A stretch of 64,000 nt of DNA from Okapia johnstoni (lineage: Eukaryota > Chordata > Mammalia > Artiodactyla > Giraffidae). Where the stretch lies: the NCBI GenBank assembly GCA_024291935.2, contig CM044326.1, positions 34,037,948 through 34,101,947 of the forward strand, given 5' to 3'. Of this stretch, positions 24,601-33,600 are shown piece by piece (position 1 is the first letter of the stretch; each line of letters opens with the position of its first letter). The notes beneath the pieces are model-generated. The model saw only the letters and a program-made list of their open reading frames with translations. It was not told the origin of the DNA and ran no database searches. A program made the translations under genes and the position numbers.

Positions 24601-27600
24601 CCTCAGGGCGTTTTATTAACAGTATTTTGTCTGCTTCAAGATGTTTGTAAGTGAGAATCTGGTGGGAACCAGATACCATCTTGCGCCCGGAAAGTTAGGA
24701 TCTTGTTTTAGGGGAAATACTGTGAAAGTCGATAGTCCATCCTCCTTGTCGAGGGTGTGGACTCTCTGATTGCTCAGACCAGTGGCGGATGTGGTTCAGG
24801 CGGGCCCCTTGGTCCACTGGAAGCCCCCACGTGCAGGCAGGGATTCCCATGGAGAGATGGGAAGGAGTCACAGCCTTGCCCCCACGGCTACGAGTGGGTA
24901 GAAGGGGGCGGCCCGGGAGGAAAGGAGAGAGTCCTCCTGCCCTAGGGACAGAAGGCAGTGAAAGGTCAGACTCCTGCCCACCCCCACCCCCCCACTTGCT
25001 TGTGATTCCCTCAGGCTAGGCCTGGGCCTTGGAATCTGCTTTAAGAAAGATCCCTAGGCGATTATGAAGATTGGATGCATTAGACTTTTCCTGAAAGAGG
25101 TCACCTTCCCTCAGTTCAAGTTCAGGTGAATGCAAGGACAGCTGTATGCGGTAATCAAGCTGTGGCTGTGCGGACGTGGCTGGGAAGGGTGCTTCCAGGA
25201 GCAGAGCAGCATGCATGCGACTGTGAAGCGGGAGAAGCAGACGGGGCTGGAGCGTCCTGCCAGCGAGAGGGGTGTGTGGGGCGTGGTTCCCGAGGTGCGC
25301 AGCCAGGCCCCGCAGCCGCTTCTGGTAACTTGCTGGAAAGGCAGCTTTCAGGGCCCCACCACGGACCTGCTGAACCGGCCACGCCGGGGTGAGGCTGGGG
25401 AGCAGTCTGTCTTCACAAGCCCCAGGGGACTTGGGGCCCTGGTCCTGAGAGCCCTGAGCCGGGGAGAGTCTGCCACCAGGGGTCTAGGGAGCCCGCCTCG
25501 TCCGTGGGCAGCGGGGACAGAGAGGACGGACCCTCACAACGCCGCAGCCGGCCTCAGGGGCCACGGTGGGTGGAGAGTTTGCTTTCTGTTCACCTTTGTA
25601 CAGATGACTGATGAAATTACAGAACTCCTCAAGCTGTGGGAAGCCAACGGTCTTAGTTTTAATTCTTTCAAATTGTGGAAAACTGATGTGAAAGAGAATA
25701 AAAAGATTATAGTATGACATGGAAAAATTCGCTGCCCTTAGACATTTTGTAAATTGTTATTTTCTATTACTAACATAAACATTCTTGTTATGCGAGAAAA
25801 AGAAAACATTAATTTTTCAACAGAAATTGCAAACTTAGGACCAAAAATGTCAAGTGGGCCATGTGCTCATTTTGGCTTTCTGAATTGTTAGGTGAGAGCG
25901 TGTGTCTCACATATTTAAAACTTAATAACCTAGAAACACAGGCCTCTGAGACACCCCGCGGGTGTCTGTGCTACTGGTTGTCATTCAGTCGCTAAGTCGA
26001 GTCCGACTCCTTGGGACCCTGTGGCCTGCAGTACTCCGTGGTACTGGAGTGTGGTGTGCAGAGTTCTAGAATATCACGGACGCTGCAGGAGTGAGGAAGG
26101 TGTAGGTTGCAGGCCGTGTGGATGGGTGCCTGGCGTGGTGCAGGGCACGGTCAGCGGCCAGTGACTGCTCCCTTTTGAGAGAGGAGCATGTTGGCTGTGA
26201 AATTCAGTCACTGGTCTTCTTCGATTAAGAGAACATACTTCTGGAACTTCCCTGGTGGTCCAGTGATGAAGACGTCATGCTTCCACCGTAAGGGGTGCAG
26301 GTTCAATCCCTGGTCAGGAAACTTAAGATCCCACATGCCAGGCAGTGCAGCAGGGAAAAAAAAAAAAAAAGAAAACTGTGATCTATTCCCTTAAAGACAG
26401 AAGTCTCCACGTAGACAGGAAGCTGAGGAAAGTGCTGGATTTGCAGGTGACTCCTGCTGTCACGGGTTTCCCAGGCGGCTCAGTGGTCAAGAGTCCGCCT
26501 GCCAGTGCAGGAGACACAGGAGACGCAGGTTCGATCCCTGGGTTGGGAAGATCCCCTGAAGCAGGAAATGGCAACCCACTCCAGTATTCTTGCTTGGTAA
26601 ATTCCGTGGACAGAGGAGCCTGGCAGGCTGCAGTCCATGGGGTTGCAAAGTCGGACATGACTGAGCGCGCATGCACGCACGTGGCCTGCCATCTCGTAGT
26701 CACAGTGTGGAGGAGTGTGCCCCGGAGGAGTGTGCCCTGCAGGCCTGCCTGAGGCTGCATGGAGGCTCCCAGACCGAGCCGCCCCTTGGTGAACGCTCAG
26801 CACCCTTCTCACTGCAGAGAAGGCCTGGTGCTGTGCGATTCTGAATGAAATCATGTCAGTAAATAGAATTCTACGTGGCATATTCTGTAGATGGACTCCA
26901 TATTTCCTAGAACTATTCCATTCTGTTTTTCACTGAGAAAAGTAGAAATTTTTGCACATTATTAAAAATGGACTTTTGTTTTATTTCAAAAACAGGGATA
27001 TTGGTAACCATATCTGGCTGTTTCCTTGATTGCATAGGAAGAAGACACCCATTATCAGAGAAAAAAATTACGCACTATATGTACCAGCTGTGTAAGTCCC
27101 TGGACCACATGCACAGGTACACACGTGGAGACTTGGAGGCTTTCAGATTAATAAAATGTGTTACCATTCATTAGAAAATGCAGTGTGAAATAATTTGAAT
27201 GAGGTGCAATTAATTCTGTCCTTCTTTTCATGTTAAATGCAGAAATGGAATATTTCACAGAGATGTAAAACCAGAAAATATATTAGTAAAGGTAAGAACT
27301 TCTATATGAAAAATTGATATCAGAATGAAGATAGAATATAAAAACTTTTCACTGGATATGCTTTCAATCCCAATGGATGTCATGTTTGTTATTCTTTTTC
27401 CCTTCCAGTTTGGAAGAAAAAAAATCGTTAATGAATGCCATCAACATAACTGCACTTCTGGGAAAAGGCACCCTTCTTATATACTGTGTATAAAAATAAA
27501 CTCCATTTATTGATAAATTATTCTAAATGCTGTAAATATAAAAGGGGAAGACGCAGGATTTGAGCTCAGATCTGTCTCGCTCAAAAGCCCTTAAACTGTA

Positions 27601-30600
27601 CATGTGTAAAGTGTACAATTTGTTAGCTTTGGGCATTTGTATATACCCATGAAACCATCATCCCAGTCGACAAACAAAGCCACTGCCTCCAAAAGCTTCC
27701 TCTTGCCTTTGGTAACCTTTGCCTTCCTGTCCCTTGTCCCCAGGAAAGACAAGCTGACTTTCTGTCATAATAGAATTAGCGTGTGTCTTCTAGAATGTTC
27801 TATAAATGGAATTACATGGTGTATACCCTTCTGTGGTCCGACTTCTTTCACTCAGCATCGTTTTTCTGAGATATGTCCACATTGCAGTGTGTGCGCCACA
27901 ACGTTTGAAATTGTCTCCCAGTTCCTGGGTGTTTGGTTCTGTTTTGATGTTCTTCTGTTGCTTTGCATTTCAGTTTGGGGAGTTCCTGTTGGCATGTCTT
28001 CAAGCTCACTGACTCTTTCCTTGGTTATTTAATCTATTGATGAACCTATCAAAGTCATTTAAAATTTTTGTTCCACTGCTTTTTATTTCTGGTGTTTTAT
28101 TTTGATTTTTTCTTAGGGTTTCCATCTCACGTTTCCCATCTGAACTTGTATGCTGTCTTCTTTTTCCACTGGAACCCTTAAATTAATCATAGTTTTTAAA
28201 ATTTCCTACCTGGTAATTCTAAACTTCTAAAACCTGTGCCACATCTGAGTCTGGTTTTGATGCATGCTTTGCCTCTTCAGACTGTTTTCTTGCCTTTTTA
28301 CGTGGCTTAGTTTTTGTTGAAATATCGGGAATGGGAACAGAGGAGCAAGGCTGTCCGCGCAGGTTTCCCCATCGTCGGGCCAAGAGCAGTGTGGTCTGAC
28401 GCTGGCTGTGGCTGCAGGTGCCCGCTGGAGACTTCATGTTTATTGACAGCATGCATTTTGAGACTTGAGTATGACAGATAAAGAGGATGGAAGAAACACC
28501 TTGAAACCTGTTTGATGCAGAATGGGGCACATGACCAGGGTGTAGAATTCATCTGTGGACTTACACATTTGCGCAGCCCGTAGACGTTTTGCAGACATTT
28601 TGGAATGTCTATAAAACACAGCCAGAATATTTGTAAATGCGATCCACTGGATAGAGACCCCACTTGCTCATGGTCAGAGGCAATTTCAGATGCTTACAAA
28701 GCCAGCACTCCATGGTCTACAAGCTTGTTTAGACCCAGGCATCCTTGTGTTAGCGCGCCAGGACCAGGGATGGCCCATGTGACGGCCACTGCTTGGTGAG
28801 ACATTCCTTGTCCCCGTGTCTTGCTGCTTGCAGCAGGATGTCCTGAAGCTTGGGGACTTCGGGTCGTGCCGGAGCGTTTACTCTAAGCAGCCGTACACCG
28901 AGTACATCTCCACCCGCTGGTACCGGGCCCCTGAGTGCCTCCTCACCGATGGCTTCTACGGCTTTAAGATGGACCTGTGGAGCGCGGGCTGCGTGCTCTA
29001 CGAGATGGCCAGGTAGCGCCTGCCTCCTGGGGGGGAATCCAGTGGCTTCCCGCCGGGCCCGCCCCTCACCCTCTCCTGTGCACCTGCAACAGTCCTGGTG
29101 TCGTGGCTGCTCTTGGACCTGACAGGAAATGGGCAGAACGCTCTCCTTGCTTGCCCAGTGTGGAGGGAGGAACACTGTCAGTTACTTCTCTCCTACCAGC
29201 CGCCCAGCCCCAGGTGGCTGGGCCTCTCCGTGTGGCCACATCAGCGGTAGAACCGATGAAGCCCATGGAGGAATGGAGCCAGGGCGTGCTTACCACGCCG
29301 CGTGGGGCCTGCCACGGGGAGCAGAAGCGGTGCCCCTAGTCTGCCCTCGGAGTTCAGTCATTGCCGTGGGCGCTCAGGCCCCAGGGGTGAGGACAAGCTG
29401 GAGTCTCAAGCGCCCCAACCCTGAGCATTCTGCCCCCACCCCAGCCTCGGCTCCACCGCTGGACGGAGCAAGGCCATAGCAGAGGCTGGGAAGGGAGGAG
29501 AGGGGCGCACCCTCCTGCTTGGAGTGGGTCATGAAGGATGGGGCCGGGGCGTGGGAGGGGTGATTTCCGTCAGAATGACGCCGGTCAGAACAGTACCCAG
29601 CAAGGCAGGAGGACCCAGGGCGTCCACGGCCACCTGCTCAACTGACCCCTTGGTAAATGCACAGGCCCTTCAGGGCACAGCTTCTGACTAGACCTTCCCT
29701 GTTGATAAGTAACTGTTGTTTTTGGAAAGGAGACTTGTGGTTTCACTGATGCTAAAGTTACAACAGACGGTCTTTTCTCATGTACTTAAGTCCCTTGGCT
29801 TCCCTGGTGGCTCAAATGGTAAAGAATCTGCCTGCAATGTGGGAGACCCGGGTTCAATCCTCGGGTCAAGAAGATCCCTTGGAGAAGGGCACGACAGCCC
29901 ACTCCAGTATTCTTGCCTGGAGAATCCCATGGACAGAAGAGCCTGGTGGGCTACAGTCCACGGGGGTCCCAAAGAGTTGGACACGACTGAGGGACTAAGC
30001 ACAGCACAGCACAAAGTCGCTTGAGTCAGTTTGGAGGGAGGTGAGAGGCGCCAGAGCCCTTTTATCCACGAGTCCCAAATCTGTGAAGGCTCCAAAACCG
30101 AAACGCTCAGTGGACCTCGTTTGTCCGCGCAGCCCGACCCGACCGGGCCTGAACTGTTGTCGCCAGCGCTCCCCCGGCAGTGAGAGGCGCTGGTGGTTTC
30201 CTCTGGCAGTTGGTGGAGACCCGGCTGTGCAGATACGGGAGTGGGCCCTGTCCCTTAGAAGGACACCGACGTGGGGGCAGTGGAAGGAGGAAGGCCCAAG
30301 CCCTGGGCGGGGGGTGCGTGCTGGAGGTCCTCTGCCGCCAGGAGGGTCGGGGCCCTGACGGCAGCCTTGATCCTGCCCAGCCTGCAGCCGCTCTTCCCTG
30401 GAGCCAACGAGCTAGACCAGATCTCCAGGATCCACGACGTCATGGGCACGCCTGCTGAGAAGACCCTCACCAAGTTCAAGCAGTGAGTGCAGGCCCCGGG
30501 CCCTGCCCCAGGGCTCGCCCCACTGCTGTTCCCGGGGCCTCAGCACAGCCCCCTCAGTCGGGAGTTGTCCTCGGGGGTTCACTCAGACCTCGGCGCCTCG

Positions 30601-33600
30601 AGTGAGGACGGCTCCCAGCACAGGCCGCACACCTGGCCCGGGACAGCTCCGCCCGGCGCCCCGCCACACTGACCCCTGGGCGGGGACTTGGGGGAGCCGG
30701 GCTCTTGGGGGGCCCGGGGACTTGAGGGGTGGGCAGCACCCAGCAGCTCCCAGACCCTAGGAAGGTAAGGAGGTGACAACTATGTTGGAGTCTTGTTCTG
30801 TTTTTAAATTTTCATTCTTCTCTGGTGGGAATGTGATTAGTCTTTTCAAGGGAAAGTTTTCTTATATTTAGAGCATGAGATTTCACACACACACACACAC
30901 ACACACCAGTTGTAAAAACAGATACAATGTTTTGGAGCAGTTTTAGGTTCACAGGAACACCGAGTGAAGTACAGCAACCTCCCCTCTCTTCCTGGTGCCA
31001 GCACCGCCCTGGGGGCACGTAGGCTGTGGGGAGCCCGACCCGGCCCCCTGCGGGTCCTGGTGCTGCCTGCCACGCCTCCACCGTTAGGTCCTAAACTGTT
31101 CCCTCCAACGCAGGTCCCTGTGCAGTCACGACGCCGGACCGGCCACGGGCTCTAAATGGCGGCGTGACCGTTTATTATCATTGGGCTTTTAATGCAGGTC
31201 GAGAGCTATGAGTTTTGATTTTCCTTTTAAAAAGGGATCAGGGATACCTCTACTGACCACCAGTCTGTCCCCGCAATGCCTCTCCCTCCTGCACGCAATG
31301 GTGGTCTATGATCCCGATGAGAGAATCACTGCCCACCGGGCCCTGCAGCACCCCTACTTCCAGGAGCAGAGGTGGGCACCCTGCTGGGGCCGAGGGGCAC
31401 GTCGTGGAGGGTCCGGGGGGACGTGCGGAGGGTCCGGGGGGGCAGGCGGAGGGTTTGGGGGTCGGAGGATCCTGGGGGCACACGGAGGAGCCAGGGGGCA
31501 GGTGGAGGGGCAGGAGGTCCCAGGAACAGTGCCCATACCTCTGGGAACCCACCCCTCGCTCCTCTCTGGCACGTTCTTCCAAAAGGCAGCTAGAGGGGTC
31601 AAGGAGGATGGAAGCAGAGCCTGTGGCCACCCTCCAGTCGAGGTCAAGGCTCCAATGTTGAGCCCAGGGAGTCAGAGCAAAGCGGGCTAGTGGGGTGAGC
31701 CTGCTCGCTGTGAGGTTCCAGAGTGAGCTGGGTGGCGCCCAACGTGGGGAGTGCCTGCCCCAGGCCACCTGACCACCTCTCTGTCCCCTCCCGCCTCGAG
31801 TCCCGGAACGTGGAGCCCAGAGGCTGTCGGGCTGAGGCAGGGAAGGGGCGAGCTCCCCGGTGGTCAGAGGGTGACGCGTGTGAGCGAGGCTGGGGAGCGA
31901 TAGGCCGGAGACACAGGCTGGAGACTGGAGGCGGCGGGCCACCACGGAGGGTTCTCAAGAGAGGTGCCCTGATGCTCTCCCCACAGAGCGGCCGAGAAGC
32001 AGGCTCTGGCCAGGGCCAGGCGGAAGGCCCCCGCTCCCTTCCCTGAGCGCCCCACGGCCCCGGAGCTCAGCAGCACCTGGCAGACGGCGCAGGAGGTCCG
32101 GAAGCAGGTACCGTGTGATTGCAGGTTGGGGGGGGCGCCGGCTGCAGGGACCCCCGTGTCTCCCAGGTGGATGCCCTAGAGGGCCCCCCACCCACTCGGA
32201 GGGGCCGTCAGTGACCTGCCAAGCCAGGCAGCATCTGCACACACCGGGGGTGGGCACCGGCTCCCACAGCCCCCGCCCTTGCCCACCAGCTCTGTCCACA
32301 GCCTTGCGGGGCGGTCCCCCCACCCCCAGGGCCAGGCTGCACCCAAACCCAAGGCTGGTCACCTCATCGTGTCCCTCAGACCACCCTAGCTGGGGGCGCA
32401 GGGAAGCCACCCCTGGCCAGGTGACCCCTTGGCCGCTGAGCCCTGCAGGAGCAGCGGGCCACCGGTGGTTGCTGCGCACGCTTTTAGCAGCCGTGGCTTC
32501 ACCTTATGAGAGCGTCACCTTTTCCTTCAGGCCCTGAGCCCCCTTCACAGCTGTGGGCAGGCACCAAGCTCCGTGATGACTGCCCGTCTGCTGTTCCTCA
32601 CTCGGCCCTGTGGGCCGAGGACGCAGGTGTCCCTGCGGCCAGGCTGCTCTCCAGAGAGCGGGACCCCGGGTCCGGCCCCTGCTTGACGGCCCGTGTGCAC
32701 GTCCAGGAGGCGACTGTGCTCAAACCTCGCCTCCCGCTCTCTCCCGCAGCCTGCCCTCCCTTCACCTTCAGGGGTGTGGGGGCAGCTGCTCAGCCCCAGC
32801 CGTGGACACCCCACTCCGCCAGCCTGAGCCCCTCACTTGGTCCCCGTGCCCACTGTCCCCCAGGGCGCTCCCTGCAGGCAGAGCCGAGGCCCGCGCCCAG
32901 CTGGTGGTGCCTGGACCTCGTGTGAATGCGGTGCAGGTGGAGTTTGATCAAACTGTGGACCCTGACGTTGGAATTTCATACAGTTTTCACATGCCATGAA
33001 ATTTTCTTCAGCCGTTAAAACCTGTGAAACCCATTAGCTCACTAGCCACAGAAGCAGACTGCAGGCCGCGCAGCCAACTCTCGGGGTCAGGGCGGGAAGC
33101 GAGACCGCACCCCACTCCCCACCACCGTCAGCGCAGGCCTGGCTGGGAGCGGCCCCCCGACTTTCTGGGCTGGGACACGGCTGTGTTGTCCAGTCACCGT
33201 GTGGTCACACATCATGGTCCAGAACTGCATGAAGCAGGAGCAGTAAGAGCGCCCCTGTTGCCCTGCCTGATTCCCGCAGGGGGGTTGGCATCCTGCCTTC
33301 ATCTGGCCTTCATTCTGTTTCTAGAAACAGCCCCCGAGGCCAGAGGAGAGCCACCCCCGGAGGCAGGGGCCAGCCTACCTGATGGAGCTGCCCAGGCTGA
33401 AGCTGCCAGGAGCGGTCAAGCTGGCCTCCTACTCCAGCCCAGCCCTGCAGTCAGTGTTCGCCCCGAAGGTGCCGCTGCTGAGACCCCTGAAGTGCGTCGG
33501 TGCGGCACAGAAGGTAGGCGTACCGCCGCCCCCCTGCCCCCCACCCCCCGCCCTGTGGTCCCGCCCACCCTGGTCCCCACTGAGCATCTGTCACTCTCTC

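Larger units (their letters stand above)
19666..27037 (+). other. MOK: MOK intron 4 (7.4 kb)
   Basis: No exon was recognised. Contents listed separately are Bov-tA SINEs, CHR-type SINEs, MIR pieces and an inverted duplication at 22109-22246/22950-23089. I see nothing nameable in 20010-22100, 23100-23640, 24090-25970 or 26700-27037. Confidence 0.8.
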
